From Thermoanaerobacter uzonensis DSM 18761 (lineage in GTDB: Bacteria > Bacillota > Thermoanaerobacteria > Thermoanaerobacterales > Thermoanaerobacteraceae), in contig NZ_FQUR01000008.1 of the NCBI RefSeq assembly GCF_900129115.1, positions 124,001-188,000 on the forward strand: a DNA stretch of 64,000 nucleotides, read 5' to 3'. Each line of letters starts with the position of its first letter. Position 1 is the first letter of the stretch. Positions 19,052 to 28,654 of the stretch are shown piece after piece. The position numbers were made by a program, and so were the translations under genes. Under the pieces are notes generated by a model, which was given only the letters and a program-made list of their open reading frames with translations, made no database searches and was not told the origin of the DNA.

Positions 19052-21651
19052 AATATTCCACTCCTCAAGGAGATTGCCTTCTCCTTTAATTCATATAAAT
19101 AATTTAGAGCTTGAATAGGAGTCATGTTGTTCACATCGCAATTGGCTATATCATCAATTAGCGAATCCTTTGCCGTAGAAAAAATATCTATTTGAGTAAA
19201 GGCAAGTTGCTGTGATGCATTTTCTAATTCGGGCTTTATGACCTTATCATTTTCCAAACTGTTCAATATCTCTTTTGCTCTTTCAACAATGCTATAAGGT
19301 AGTCCTGCTAATTTTGAAACTTGTATTCCATAGCTTTTATCAGCGCCACCAGGTACTATTTTCCGTAAAAATATTATGTCATCTTCTCTTTCCTCTACTG
19401 AAACATTATAATTCCTTACTCCCTTCATCTTGCCTTCAAGTTTTGTCAATTCATGATAGTGAGTAGCGAACAAAGTTTTAGCCTTTATCTTTTCATGAAT
19501 ATATTCAATAACTGCATGAGCTATACTCATACCATCATAAGTGCTTGTACCTCTCCCTACCTCATCTAGTATTATCAAACTTTTACTAGTAGCAGATTTT
19601 AATATATTTGCCACTTCAGACATTTCCACCATAAAGGTACTCTGTCCTGCAAAGATGTCGTCGGATGCTCCTACTCTTGTAAAGATTTTATCTACAATCC
19701 CAATTTTAGCGTAAGAAGCAGGGACAAAAGAGCCTATCTGCGCCATCAGTACAATTAAAGCAACCTGTCTCATGTAAGTAGATTTACCAGCCATATTAGG
19801 CCCCGTTATTATCATGATAGGATTTTCAGGACCAATATCTATATCATTTGCTACAAAAGATTCATCAGAAATAGTCTCTATTACTGGATGTCTCCCTTCC
19901 TTGATGACTATTCTGTCACTATAATCTACTATCGGTTTTATATATCTATTTGTTTCCGCAACTTCTGCAAAGGAAATGAGTACATCTATTGTGGCTATAT
20001 ATTTTGCTGTGTTTTGTATTCTTACAATTTGTAGTTCTACTTTTTCTCTTATTTCGTTAAAAAGCTGATATTCAAGCTCAATTAATTTTTCTTCTGCTCC
20101 TAATATAGTCTCTTCTACTTCTTTAAGCTCAGGTGTCACATACCTTTCTGCATTTGCCAAAGTTTGTTTTCGTATGAATCTTTCAGGAACCTGTGGTATA
20201 TTAGATTTTGTAACTTCAATATAATAGCCAAAAACTTTGTTGTAACCTATTCTCAAGTTCTTAATGCCTGTTTTTTCTCTTTCTTCAGCCTCAAGATTTG
20301 CGATCCAATTTTTCCCGTCTGTTGAAGCCTTTCTTAGCTTATCCACTGTTTCATTATATCCATCTTTTATGATGTTTCCTTCTTTTAATTGAGTTGAGGG
20401 GTCGTCTTTTATTGACTTATCTATTAATTCGTATATATCTTGTAAAGTATCAAATTTCTCGCATATCTCTTTCAAAAGCCTTGAATTGAACTTTTCTAAT
20501 ATTTTTTTTATGTAAGGCAAATTTTGCAGAGATAACTTTATGGAAATAAAATCTTTTGGATTAATACTCTGGTAGACAATTTTGCTGGCCAATCTTTCTA
20601 AATCGTATATTTTGTTTAAAAGTTGTTTTAAATCTTGGCGATTTTTATAATCATTAGAAAGTTCTTCTACTGCTTGCAACCGAGTATCAATATGCTCTTT
20701 GTTAAGCAAAGGCTCTTCTAGCCATTTTTTTAAAAGCCTTCCTCCCATAGGAGTTACAGTTTTATCTAAAACTCCTAATAAAGAGCCTTTTTTTGACTTG
20801 TTTCTATTAGACTCTAATATTTCTAAATTTTTTATTGCATTGCTGTCTAATCCCATATAGGAGTTATCTTCATATATAAGCAATTTGTTTATATGCTTTA
20901 AAGCAGTTTTTTGTAATTCTTGTAAATAGCTAAAAAGAGCCGCTAACGAATTAGCCATATAAGGCTTATCTTTTATACCTAATTCTTCGGATTTTTTATT
21001 AAATTGAGTTTCTATTAATTTAATTTTTTCTTCATAGTCAAGCTGATTTTCACAGATATTTACAACACAGTTATTATTCTTGAAAATTTTTATATATTTA
21101 TTATTTTTTAGAAAATTTTCATTAGCGATTATTTCTGAAGGGGCATACTTTGTTATTTCATCATAAATTTTTTTAATGTCTTTACAATTTTTAAGCTCTG
21201 TAGCGTATAATTCTCCCGTTGTTACATCAACAGCACAAATTCCATAATTGTCCCTTTCTTTAAAAACAGACACAAGGTAGTTATTTGTTTTTTCATCCAT
21301 TGATTCAGGATTTATTATTGTCCCTGGAGTATATATTCTTACTACATCTCTTTTTACTAATCCTTTTGCTTTTGCAGGGTCTTCTAATTGCTCACAAATA
21401 GCAACTTTATATCCTTTTTTTATCAACTTGTCTATATAAAAGTCTGCTGCATGGTAAGGAACACCAGCCATTGGGGCTCTTTCTTCCGTTCCTGCGTCTC
21501 TCCCTGTCAAAGCTATTTCAAGCTCTTTAGCAGCAATTTCCGCATCTTCGTAAAACATCTCATAAAAATCTCCTAGGCGGAAAAAGAGTATTGCATCTTT
21601 ATATTTTTCTTTTATTTTAAGGTATTGTTCCATCATTGGAGTGACGGCCAT
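19048..21651 (-). CDS. mutS: DNA mismatch repair protein MutS
   Basis: Mismatch-recognition ATPase. The N-terminal mismatch-binding domain has FFRLGDFYEMFYEDA (the Phe-x-Glu motif is FYE), and the C-terminal ATPase has Walker A GPNMAGKSTYMR, Walker B LIILDEVGRGTSTYDG and the FATHYHEL switch. I place the start at the ATG at 21651, 8 bases after GGAGGTG, giving 867 residues beginning MAVTPMMEQY. A longer frame from 21702 would add 17 residues without a ribosome site. It forms an operon with mutL, miaA and hfq. Confidence 0.98.
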   Translation of the reverse strand: MAVTPMMEQYLKIKEKYKDAILFFRLGDFYEMFYEDAEIAAKELEIALTGRDAGTEERAPMAGVPYHAADFYIDKLIKKGYKVAICEQLEDPAKAKGLVKRDVVRIYTPGTIINPESMDEKTNNYLVSVFKERDNYGICAVDVTTGELYATELKNCKDIKKIYDEITKYAPSEIIANENFLKNNKYIKIFKNNNCVVNICENQLDYEEKIKLIETQFNKKSEELGIKDKPYMANSLAALFSYLQELQKTALKHINKLLIYEDNSYMGLDSNAIKNLEILESNRNKSKKGSLLGVLDKTVTPMGGRLLKKWLEEPLLNKEHIDTRLQAVEELSNDYKNRQDLKQLLNKIYDLERLASKIVYQSINPKDFISIKLSLQNLPYIKKILEKFNSRLLKEICEKFDTLQDIYELIDKSIKDDPSTQLKEGNIIKDGYNETVDKLRKASTDGKNWIANLEAEEREKTGIKNLRIGYNKVFGYYIEVTKSNIPQVPERFIRKQTLANAERYVTPELKEVEETILGAEEKLIELEYQLFNEIREKVELQIVRIQNTAKYIATIDVLISFAEVAETNRYIKPIVDYSDRIVIKEGRHPVIETISDESFVANDIDIGPENPIMIITGPNMAGKSTYMRQVALIVLMAQIGSFVPASYAKIGIVDKIFTRVGASDDIFAGQSTFMVEMSEVANILKSATSKSLIILDEVGRGTSTYDGMSIAHAVIEYIHEKIKAKTLFATHYHELTKLEGKMKGVRNYNVSVEEREDDIIFLRKIVPGGADKSYGIQVSKLAGLPYSIVERAKEILNSLENDKVIKPELENASQQLAFTQIDIFSTAKDSLIDDIANCDVNNMTPIQALNYLYELKEKAISLRSGIL

Positions 21652-21714
21652 TTTTTTGCACCTCCGACTCCTCTTTATTATATCATAAAAATTAGCGCCC
21701 ATATAGGCGCAGTT

Positions 21715-23130
21715 TTATCTTATAACTTCTACTAATTCTCCCTGCATTGTCCAAGCCTTTGTTTCAGTTATTTTAACATTAGCAAGTTTGCCGATAAGGC
21801 TTTTATCTCCCACAAAGTGGACTACTTTATTGGTTCGAGTTCGAGAGGTCAATTTATTACTGTCTCTTTTACTAATTCCTTCTATCAATACTTCCACAAT
21901 TTTTCCTCTTAATTCAGCACTTTTTTCTAAGCTGATTTTGTTTTGCAGCTCTATAAGTCTTTCTAAACGCTCATGTTTTACAGCATCATCTACTTGGTCT
22001 GGCATATTTGCCGCAACAGTGCCCGCTCTTTTGGAGTAAATAAAAGTATAAGCAGCATCAAATCGCACTCTTTCTACTAAATCCAACGTCTCTAAAAAAT
22101 CCTCTTCTGTTTCACCTGGAAAACCTACGATTATATCTGTTGTTATCGAAATTTCTGGAATGTTACTTCTTACTTTGTCAATAATTTCTAAATAGTGTTC
22201 TTTGGTATATTTTCTATTCATCTTTTTTAAAATCTTGTTACTACCAGCTTGTACAGGTAAATGCAAATGTTCACAAACTTTATCTAGATCTCTCATGGCA
22301 TATATTAATTCATCGGAAATATCTTTAGGATGAGAAGTCATAAACCTTATTCTCTCAATTCCTTCAATATCATTTAGCCTATAAAGTAGTTTTGCAAATG
22401 TTATATCTTCATCAAGGTCTTTTCCGTAAGAATTTACATTTTGTCCCAATAAAGTGATTTCCTTATACCCTTTTTGGGCTAATTCTTTTACTTCTGCTAT
22501 TATATCTTCTGGCTTTCTGCTCTTTTCTCTGCCTCTCGTATATGGCACTATGCAATAGGTGCAAAAATTATTGCAACCATAAATAATATTAACCCATGCC
22601 TTTAAATTGCTGTCTCTTTTGACAGGTAACTCTTCAATTACATTTTTTGTATCTTCTATAATATCTATAACTATATCTTGAGAGTTCAAAGCCTCCCATA
22701 AAAGCTGTGGAAATTTATATATATTATGAGTGCCAAAAACAATGTCTATATAGGAATATTTTTCTTTAATAGCTTCTACTACATTTTTTTCTTGCATCAT
22801 ACAACCAGATACACCAATAATTAAATTAGGATTTCTAGCCTTCAATTCTTTCATTTGTGATACTCTTCCCAATACTCTTATTTCAGCATGTTCTCTTACA
22901 GCACAAGTGTTAAAAAGTAAAACATCAGCTTGTTCCAGATTTTCAGTATATTTATATCCCATCTCTTCTAACATACCTGCCAGTTTTTCTGAATCATGGA
23001 CATTCATTTGGCAACCGTAAGTTTCAATGTGATAATAAAGGTTTTTACCCTTATTTTCTTCTGCAATTTCTTTCATTATTTTTTCTTGTTTTTTTAATTC
23101 TTCTTCAGTCACATAAACATTGGTAGGCAT
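21715..23130 (-). CDS. miaB: tRNA-2-methylthio-N6-dimethylallyladenosine synthase
   Basis: Radical SAM methylthiotransferase acting on i6A37 of tRNA after MiaA. N-terminal cluster cysteines lie in [22 protein letters not shown] and GCMMQE; the radical SAM motif is [22 protein letters not shown] domain ends the protein. The ATG at 23130 follows AGAGGTGG by about 6-7 bases and gives 471 residues; the longer frame begins inside that ribosome site. It lies upstream of mutS, as in many Firmicutes. Confidence 0.97.
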   Translation of the reverse strand: MPTNVYVTEEELKKQEKIMKEIAEENKGKNLYYHIETYGCQMNVHDSEKLAGMLEEMGYKYTENLEQADVLLFNTCAVREHAEIRVLGRVSQMKELKARNPNLIIGVSGCMMQEKNVVEAIKEKYSYIDIVFGTHNIYKFPQLLWEALNSQDIVIDIIEDTKNVIEELPVKRDSNLKAWVNIIYGCNNFCTYCIVPYTRGREKSRKPEDIIAEVKELAQKGYKEITLLGQNVNSYGKDLDEDITFAKLLYRLNDIEGIERIRFMTSHPKDISDELIYAMRDLDKVCEHLHLPVQAGSNKILKKMNRKYTKEHYLEIIDKVRSNIPEISITTDIIVGFPGETEEDFLETLDLVERVRFDAAYTFIYSKRAGTVAANMPDQVDDAVKHERLERLIELQNKISLEKSAELRGKIVEVLIEGISKRDSNKLTSRTRTNKVVHFVGDKSLIGKLANVKITETKAWTMQGELVEVIR

Positions 23131-23147
23131 TATTATTACCACCTCTT

Positions 23148-23927
23148 TTATCCCTGTGGAATAATTTTTTTATAGAAAAAAGTTTTAATTGGTTCAAAAT
23201 TGTATCTATATGGCAATATTATTTGCTCTGTGCTACCTACAAAAAATATACCACTATCATTTAAAGACTCATAAAATTTTTTATATATTTTATCTTTAGC
23301 TGTATCATTAAAATATATTAACACATTTCTACAAATTAATAAATCTATATTTTTAGGATATTCATCTTTTAGCAAGTCATGTTTTTCAAATTGTACACTT
23401 TTTCTAATATCTTCACTTATCTGATAACTTTTGTCATCAATTTTTCTCAAGAATTTTTTTAAAAATTCTTGAGGTACTTTTTTAACAGTCTCAGCCGAAT
23501 ATATACCTTTTTTAGCTTTTTCTAATACTCTTCCATCTATGTCTGTAGCAATAATTGTCACATCTTTTAAATCTATAAACTTCGTTAAAAGCATGGCTAC
23601 AGAATAAGGTTCTTCCCCAGTAGAACAAGCTGCACTCCACACTCTAAAACCTTTTTTTATAATGTTAGGTAAAATGTCTTTCTCTAAGATTTCCCACTGT
23701 GAAGGGTTTCTAAAAAATTCTGTTACATTAATAGTAATATAATTTAGAAACTCTTCATATAATGTTTTATTGACAGTAAGTTCATTAAAATATTCCTCAT
23801 AAGAGCTAAATTTGTGACTAGTGATTAAAGATTCTAATCTTCTTTTCATTTGCTTTTCTTTGTATGAAGACAAATCTATTCCAGTTAATTTATGTATTTT
23901 TTCAACAAAGTCCTCATAACCTACCAT
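23148..23927 (-). CDS. cheR: CheR-type protein glutamate methyltransferase
   Basis: SAM-dependent methyltransferase that methylates chemoreceptors. The all-alpha N-terminal domain (residues about 1-70) precedes the Rossmann domain with [18 protein letters not shown], a very characteristic CheR motif, and CRNVLIYFN. The ATG at 23927 follows AGGGGTG by 9 bases, giving 259 residues; an upstream GTG lies inside that site. No other chemotaxis gene is in the window, so its partners are encoded elsewhere. Confidence 0.93.
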   Translation of the reverse strand: MVGYEDFVEKIHKLTGIDLSSYKEKQMKRRLESLITSHKFSSYEEYFNELTVNKTLYEEFLNYITINVTEFFRNPSQWEILEKDILPNIIKKGFRVWSAACSTGEEPYSVAMLLTKFIDLKDVTIIATDIDGRVLEKAKKGIYSAETVKKVPQEFLKKFLRKIDDKSYQISEDIRKSVQFEKHDLLKDEYPKNIDLLICRNVLIYFNDTAKDKIYKKFYESLNDSGIFFVGSTEQIILPYRYNFEPIKTFFYKKIIPQG

Positions 23928-23950
23928 AAATATGTTCACCCCTAATTATA

Positions 23951-23975
23951 GAAAAAAGTGGCTTTAAAAGCCACA
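23951..23975 (-). terminator. Rho-independent terminator of speD
   Basis: The palindromic stem GTGGCTTT / AAAGCCAC (23958-23974) is followed on the minus strand by TTTTTTC. Confidence 0.85.
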
Positions 23976-24012
23976 AAGGAATCAAAACCTTCATACTATC
24001 TATGGAATTTAA

Positions 24013-24387
24013 TCAGTAGTTAACCACCTTCACTGGTTTTTCAAAGACTCCACGTTTCACCTCTGTTGCAGTCATGTTTTGTGCTCTTAACATTTTCGCT
24101 ATATAGTTACAGGCATCCCACGGATTGACATCATCACCACAAGTAAATACGTCAACCGCGGCATAACCCAGTTCTGGCCAAGTATGGATAGTTATATGAG
24201 ATTCTGATATGACCACTACTCCGCTTACGCCCTGGGGATTAAATTTATGGAAAGCTACTTCCCGTATCTCTGCGCCTGTCACTATTGCAGACTGAACCAT
24301 TATGTCTTCGATTAATTCCAAGTTGTCTAAAATATTGCTATCGCACCCATAAATTTCTGCCAAAATATGGCGACCCAAAGCATTCAT
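24013..24387 (-). CDS. speD: S-adenosylmethionine decarboxylase proenzyme
   Basis: Pyruvoyl enzyme that makes decarboxylated SAM, the aminopropyl donor for spermidine synthase (speE, about 19 kb away in this window). The ATG at 24387 after AAAGGAGG gives the standard 124-residue short bacterial form. The self-processing site is E62-S63 in SESHITIHTWPE, where S63 becomes the pyruvoyl group; FTCGDDVNPW carries the catalytic Cys. A longer frame from 24465 has no ribosome site. It has its own promoter and terminator. Confidence 0.97.
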   Translation of the reverse strand: MNALGRHILAEIYGCDSNILDNLELIEDIMVQSAIVTGAEIREVAFHKFNPQGVSGVVVISESHITIHTWPELGYAAVDVFTCGDDVNPWDACNYIAKMLRAQNMTATEVKRGVFEKPVKVVNY

Positions 24388-24437
24388 TTTGTATCGTGCC
24401 TCCTTTACTAAAATAATGTATACATTCAATGATTTTA

Positions 24438-24465
24438 ATTTTATCAGATTTTTTTCTTTTGTCAA
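24438..24465 (-). promoter_or_regulatory. Sigma-A promoter of speD
   Basis: On the minus strand TTGACA (24460-24465) is followed after 16 bases by TAAAAT (24438-24443), about 50 bases before the speD ATG. Confidence 0.75.
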
Positions 24466-24483
24466 GGTTTTTTACATGACAGT

Positions 24484-25584
24484 TTAAAAATTTTTATTAA
24501 ATATTTCTCCCAAGGTGATTCTAAGCTCTTGATGCTCTATTTCTACAATATCTTCTTCCAGAGGCACTTCTTTAAGATTTATTTTTTTGTCTTGTTGATT
24601 TATGTTCAATATTTCTACTCCTATAATATCATTCATTTTATATGCTTTGATATTATTTTCTAAATTATTTTTATGAACCAATCCTTCTATTCCTGCTTCT
24701 AGCTGCACAAATACCCCAAAAGGCGTAATGTTAGTGATAGTTCCCTTTAGCACGTCTCCTTCGTGATATTTTGCTTCTGCATTCTCCCACGGATCTGGCA
24801 ACACTCTTCTCAGGCTCAAAGTAATTTTTTCATTTTTTTCATCTACATTTAATATATAAACCGAGACTTTATCTCCAATTTCCAATACTTCTCGCGGATT
24901 TTTAATTCTTTCCCAGCTAATTTCACTTAGAGGGATAAAACCATCAAAACCTCCTATGTCTACAAAAGCTCCCTTATCTATTATGTTTTTTACTTTTCCT
25001 TCTACTATATCTCCTTCTTTCAAATTTGATAAAAGCGCTTTTTTAGCCTTTTCTCTTTCTAGTTTCATTACTTCTTTTTGCGATCCAACAATCTTCTTGC
25101 CAGGAATATACTCAATTATTCGAAGCCGTAAAGTTTTACCTAAATATTCATTTAATTTGTCGACATAATGTAATTCCAGTTGAGAAGCAGGAACAAAAAC
25201 CTTAGCTCCTAGTGAGTAGGCAATCACTCCGCCTTTTACAACCTCAATAACTTCTCCTTCAATTATCTCTTTATTTTTATAGGCTTTTTCAATTTTTTCT
25301 CTGCTCAGCTTATCATCAGCCATAACTTTAGAGGCTAATACATTTCCTTCATCATTTTCCACACTTATTATATATAAATCTAACTCATCCTCAACATTGA
25401 AGGTCTTTTTTACATCAAAATTAGGATTTAAAGAAAGTTCATTTTTAGGCACAAAAGCATCTGATTTATAGCCAATATTTGCAATAATCCCCTCATCAGA
25501 AACTTTTATCACTTTTCCCCTGACAATCTCTCCAGGTCGCAACGTCTTAAAAGTATAACCTTCTAAAAAATCATTCATTCCCAT
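24484..25584 (-). CDS. S1 RNA-binding domain protein (RpsA-like)
   Basis: 366 residues made of four S1-type OB folds: about 18-85, 100-165, 185-255 (GDIVEGKVKNIIDKGAFVDI) and 272-340 (GDVLKGTITNITPFGVFVQL). It resembles the ribosomal protein S1-like proteins that low-GC Gram-positives carry next to ispH. Function is RNA binding on or near the ribosome. Its start overlaps the end of ispH by 14 bases, as in other clostridia where the two are fused or adjacent. Confidence 0.9.
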   Translation of the reverse strand: MGMNDFLEGYTFKTLRPGEIVRGKVIKVSDEGIIANIGYKSDAFVPKNELSLNPNFDVKKTFNVEDELDLYIISVENDEGNVLASKVMADDKLSREKIEKAYKNKEIIEGEVIEVVKGGVIAYSLGAKVFVPASQLELHYVDKLNEYLGKTLRLRIIEYIPGKKIVGSQKEVMKLEREKAKKALLSNLKEGDIVEGKVKNIIDKGAFVDIGGFDGFIPLSEISWERIKNPREVLEIGDKVSVYILNVDEKNEKITLSLRRVLPDPWENAEAKYHEGDVLKGTITNITPFGVFVQLEAGIEGLVHKNNLENNIKAYKMNDIIGVEILNINQQDKKINLKEVPLEEDIVEIEHQELRITLGEIFNKNF

Positions 25585-26437
25585 CTTCCCCTTTTAAGAA
25601 TCTAATTTTCTCTATCACGTCCTCTATCACATAATCGGGGGTTGAAGCTCCTGCTGTTACTCCTATAATCTCATGGTCTTTTACCATTTCAAGAGTCAAT
25701 TCCTCTGCATCTTCTATATGAAAAGTGTTTTTACAATTTTTTTCACATATCTTTTTTAGTTTTTGAGTATTAGAGCTATGTTTCCCTCCAATTACAAACA
25801 TTACATCTACCTTTTTTGAAAGCTCATCAGCAGCATCTTGTCTTTTTTGTGTAGCATCACATATAGTATTAAAAAAAATAAGGTCTTTAACTTTTAGCTT
25901 TATTACTTCTAAAATATCTTTCCAATGCTTTTCAATGAGAGTAGTTTGAGCAACTGCACATGCCTTTTCTAATTGAGGTAATTCATAAGCTTCTTCAATT
26001 GAATTTACCACATAAGCAGTGTCATCACACCATCCGTTTACTCCTATTACTTCTGGATGATTTCTATCTCCTACAATGATAATAGAGTAGCCCTTGTGGT
26101 AGTACTCATAAACTATATTTTGGACCTTTTTTACAAATGGGCAGGTAACATCTATGACTTCAATTCCTTTTTTAGCGAGAAAATCGTATAATTTTTTAGA
26201 CACCCCATGACTTCGGATAATTAATTTATCGCCCTCAGTTAATTTATCCAGCTCTTCTTCTTCAATAACATTAACCCCTTTTTTCGATAAGTCCGATATA
26301 ACTTGTGGATTATGAATAATTTCACCTAGAGTATATATTTTTTTTCCATCACCTTTTTCAATTTCCTGATATGCAGTTTCAATAGCTCTTTTTACTCCAA
26401 AGCAGAAACCTGCATACTCAGCAATCAATATTTTCAT
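25571..26437 (-). CDS. ispH: 4-hydroxy-3-methylbut-2-enyl diphosphate reductase
   Basis: Last step of the methylerythritol phosphate pathway to isoprenoids. It is a [4Fe-4S] enzyme with cluster ligands C12 (AGFCFGVKRAI), a cysteine in VTCPFV, and one in NTICDATQKRQ. Substrate-binding histidines are in LGEIIHNP and RSHGV. 288 residues, ATG after AGGAGG. It overlaps the S1-domain gene and lies 10 bases after plsC. Confidence 0.97.
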   Translation of the reverse strand: MKILIAEYAGFCFGVKRAIETAYQEIEKGDGKKIYTLGEIIHNPQVISDLSKKGVNVIEEEELDKLTEGDKLIIRSHGVSKKLYDFLAKKGIEVIDVTCPFVKKVQNIVYEYYHKGYSIIIVGDRNHPEVIGVNGWCDDTAYVVNSIEEAYELPQLEKACAVAQTTLIEKHWKDILEVIKLKVKDLIFFNTICDATQKRQDAADELSKKVDVMFVIGGKHSSNTQKLKKICEKNCKNTFHIEDAEELTLEMVKDHEIIGVTAGASTPDYVIEDVIEKIRFLKGEDGNE

Positions 26438-26447
26438 TCTTTACCTC

Positions 26448-27026
26448 CTACAGCAATTTTGCAATTTCTTGCATTATTTCCTCTCCAATAGCAGAAAGTC
26501 TCTCAGAGGAAAGTTTAAAATTAGCATATTTTTCAAAAGTTATTGGTTTACCGATATTTATAATAATCTTAGAAAAAAGGCGATATTTCCCTTTAATTCC
26601 TATAGGTACTACAGGAGCATTTCCTTTAATTGCTAACATAGCAACTCCTGGCTCAGCCTTTTGAAGCTGACCAGTTTTACTTCTTGTACCTTCAGGGAAA
26701 ATTCCAATTGCTCTTCCTTTTTTTAAGTAAGATAAAGCAGTCTTGATAGCTGATAAATCAGCTGTACCTCTTTTGACAGGAAAAGCTCCTAAGCCTGTCC
26801 CTAAGAGAAGCTTTAAAAAAGGATTTTTAAAAAGTTCCTCTTTTGCCATAAAATATATTCGCCTGTTTAAAAGTGCTCCTATGACAGGAGGATCTAAAAG
26901 ACTTATATGGTTAGGGCATATGATTACTGGGCCTTTTTTGGGAATATTTTCAAGTCCTCTTACTTCTATTCTAAATATCACTTTTATAATTACTAATACT
27001 ATAACTTTAGCAATATAATAAAACAT
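26448..27026 (-). CDS. plsC: 1-acyl-sn-glycerol-3-phosphate acyltransferase
   Basis: Acylates lysophosphatidic acid to phosphatidic acid. The 192-residue protein has an N-terminal hydrophobic segment, the acyltransferase HX4D motif NHISLLDPP, and the substrate motif FPEGTRSKTG. It lies 2 bases after cmk and 10 before ispH in a clear operon. Confidence 0.93.
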   Translation of the reverse strand: MFYYIAKVIVLVIIKVIFRIEVRGLENIPKKGPVIICPNHISLLDPPVIGALLNRRIYFMAKEELFKNPFLKLLLGTGLGAFPVKRGTADLSAIKTALSYLKKGRAIGIFPEGTRSKTGQLQKAEPGVAMLAIKGNAPVVPIGIKGKYRLFSKIIINIGKPITFEKYANFKLSSERLSAIGEEIMQEIAKLL

Positions 27027-27028
27027 AC

Positions 27029-27694
27029 TTAAATTTCCCCTTTTAATCCTTCCTTTATGATATTATACAGTTTTTCTAAAACTTCCTCTTCTGAAAGATA
27101 TGTAGTATCAATGACAATAGAATCTTCAGCAATTTTTAGAGGAGATGTATCTCTCTGTGAATCTATAGTGTCACGATTTTCTATTTCTTTTAACACCTCA
27201 TAATAACTCACATTTACATTTTTAGTTTTAAACTCGCTATATCGCCGTTTTGCTCTTTCTTCTAAAGAAGCGGTCAAATAAAATTTAAACTGTGCATCAG
27301 GCAGCACAACCGTTCCTATGTCTCTTCCATCCATTACTACATTTTTGCCTTCAGCAATTTTCCTTTGTTTTTGCACTAAAATTTCTCTCACTTTAGGTAT
27401 TTTAGATACCAATGATACTTTTTCAGAAACCTCTGGTTTTCTTATTTCTTCAGAAATATCTTTTCCATCTAAAAAAATTTTTTCTCCTTCTAAGATGATA
27501 TCAGCACTTTGCACAATATCAGCTATTTTGTTTTCTTCAGTAAGATTTATCCCCTGTTGTATGGTCTTATATGTAATGGCTCTATACATAGCACCTGTAT
27601 CGATATAGGTATAATTTAAAAGCTTAGCTAATTTTTTTGCAACAGTGCTCTTGCCGGCTCCCGCCGGCCCATCTATTGCTATTTTTACAGTCAA
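27029..27694 (-). CDS. cmk: Cytidylate kinase
   Basis: Phosphorylates CMP and dCMP. The P-loop is GPAGAGKSTVAKKLA near the N terminus. NMP-binding YIDTGAMYRAITY and GRDIGTVVLPDA follow, with the LID region RAKRRYSEF. The TTG at 27694 lies 8 bases after GAGG and gives 221 residues; GTG at 27703 and ATG at 27700 are too close to that site. Its 5' end lies just after the aroH stop. Confidence 0.95.
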   Translation of the reverse strand: MTVKIAIDGPAGAGKSTVAKKLAKLLNYTYIDTGAMYRAITYKTIQQGINLTEENKIADIVQSADIILEGEKIFLDGKDISEEIRKPEVSEKVSLVSKIPKVREILVQKQRKIAEGKNVVMDGRDIGTVVLPDAQFKFYLTASLEERAKRRYSEFKTKNVNVSYYEVLKEIENRDTIDSQRDTSPLKIAEDSIVIDTTYLSEEEVLEKLYNIIKEGLKGEI

Positions 27695-27704
27695 TACCAT
27701 CACC

Positions 27705-28052
27705 TCAAACTAAGTCTGGACGCAGTTTTTTTGCTTCTTTCAAATAAACGTGTCTAACTTCTTTATCTTCACTTAAATTTGTAAAAACCGCAACTCTTAT
27801 GCAATGGCTGAGACTGCCTTTTACCTCCATTTCTTGTAGACACATCATAGGTATTGAGGTCATACCCATATTCCTAACTGCTTCGGCAGGGTAAACCGCA
27901 TCTAAATCACAAGTTGCACTAAAAAAAATAGAAATTATGTTTTCCTCTTCTAATTCATTTGCTTTAATAATTTCTTCAATGAGAATAGTAGTATCCTTTA
28001 AAATATCTTCTTTTGTATTTTTTGAAGTTATAGCACCTCTTATGACTTTTAT
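27705..28052 (-). CDS. aroH: Chorismate mutase, AroH class, with no ATG/GTG/TTG start
   Basis: The minus-strand frame from 28052 to the TGA at 27705 encodes about 115 residues that read as a full AroH-type chorismate mutase: VIRGAITSKNTKED, FFSATCDLDAVYPAEAVR, IPMMCLQEMEVKGSL, CIRV and VRHVYLKEAKKLRPDL. It would convert chorismate to prephenate. The frame has no ATG, GTG or TTG between an upstream TAA and the conserved start of the protein. An ATA at 28052 lies 8 bases after AGGAG. Alternatively an ATG at 28059 would give MLYK and join the frame if the AAAA at 28047-28050 were one base shorter. So the gene has an ATA start, a +1 frameshift or a sequence error. It leads the cmk-plsC-ispH operon. 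Confidence 0.88.
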   Translation of the reverse strand: MKVIRGAITSKNTKEDILKDTTILIEEIIKANELEEENIISIFFSATCDLDAVYPAEAVRNMGMTSIPMMCLQEMEVKGSLSHCIRVAVFTNLSEDKEVRHVYLKEAKKLRPDLV

Positions 28053-28092
28053 AGAGCATTCTCCTCTCCTATCATCTTTTGTCTTTTTTTAT

Positions 28093-28100
28093 ATTATAGC
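28093..28100 (-). promoter_or_regulatory. Extended -10 promoter of the aroH-cmk-plsC-ispH operon
   Basis: On the minus strand TATGCTATAAT contains TATAAT (28093-28098) preceded by TG-N, an extended -10. The -35 region (TTATTT at 17 bases) is weak. It precedes the aroH ribosome site by about 25 bases. Confidence 0.55.
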
Positions 28101-28122
28101 ATAATTACCCTTTACAAATAAA

Positions 28123-28584
28123 TCATTTCAGCCTAATCATACATATTTTTTGTATATTCTTATCTACTTTAACTACAGTGGTATTTTGCGGTTCAATTAC
28201 ATTCTCACTAACTGCTACCACCTTAAAATGAAGAGATTCCTTTTCTCTTGTGCCATCTATTTCTAAAATTTGATTGGGCCTTACTGTAATAGTAATAGAC
28301 TTAGTAGGAAAATTTGTAACTGGTTCTCCGTCTAGCAATACAAAGGAATTTAATGTTTTATCCTTTTCTACAACCTCAATTGTCACTTTACCTTCTTGCG
28401 AAAGATTAGAATTTAAATTAATTCCTTCTAATCTTTGTGTAGAACTTAAAAAAACTTTCATATTGTCATTTGTCATCAAAAGTTGAGTTATAGCTATACT
28501 TAAAAGCCCTAACATTATCAATATTACAAGAATACTTTCACTGTCAATATATCTGTATTTTTTCCTTTTGACTCTTTTTCCCAT
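28123..28584 (-). CDS. Small membrane-anchored protein of unknown function
   Basis: I do not recognise this protein. The ATG at 28584 follows AAAGGAGG and gives 153 residues. A basic N terminus (MGKRVKRKKYRY) precedes one hydrophobic helix (ILVILIMLGLLSIAITQLL, about residues 18-36). The rest is a soluble, beta-strand-rich part, VTIEVVEKDKTLNSFVLLDGEPV with no cysteines before a single late one. The topology suggests an outside-facing domain. It lies between the flavoprotein gene and aroH. The longer frame up to 28731 runs through the flavoprotein terminator and is not used. Confidence 0.7.
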   Translation of the reverse strand: MGKRVKRKKYRYIDSESILVILIMLGLLSIAITQLLMTNDNMKVFLSSTQRLEGINLNSNLSQEGKVTIEVVEKDKTLNSFVLLDGEPVTNFPTKSITITVRPNQILEIDGTREKESLHFKVVAVSENVIEPQNTTVVKVDKNIQKICMIRLK

Positions 28585-28619
28585 ATTTATCCTCCTTTTC
28601 TTATTATATCTTATGCAAA

Positions 28620-28650
28620 ATAAATAAAAAAATGCGGTTTCCCGCATTTC
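28620..28650 (-). terminator. Rho-independent terminator of the flavoprotein gene
   Basis: AAATGCGG (28630-28637) and CCGCATTT (28642-28649) form an 8-bp stem with a 4-base loop; the minus strand continues TTTTATTTATTTT. Confidence 0.85.
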
Positions 28651-28654
28651 ACAT

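Noticed and set aside
24388..24465. N-terminal extension of SpeD.
   Set aside because: The ATG at 24387 has a strong site, and the promoter lies inside the supposed extension.
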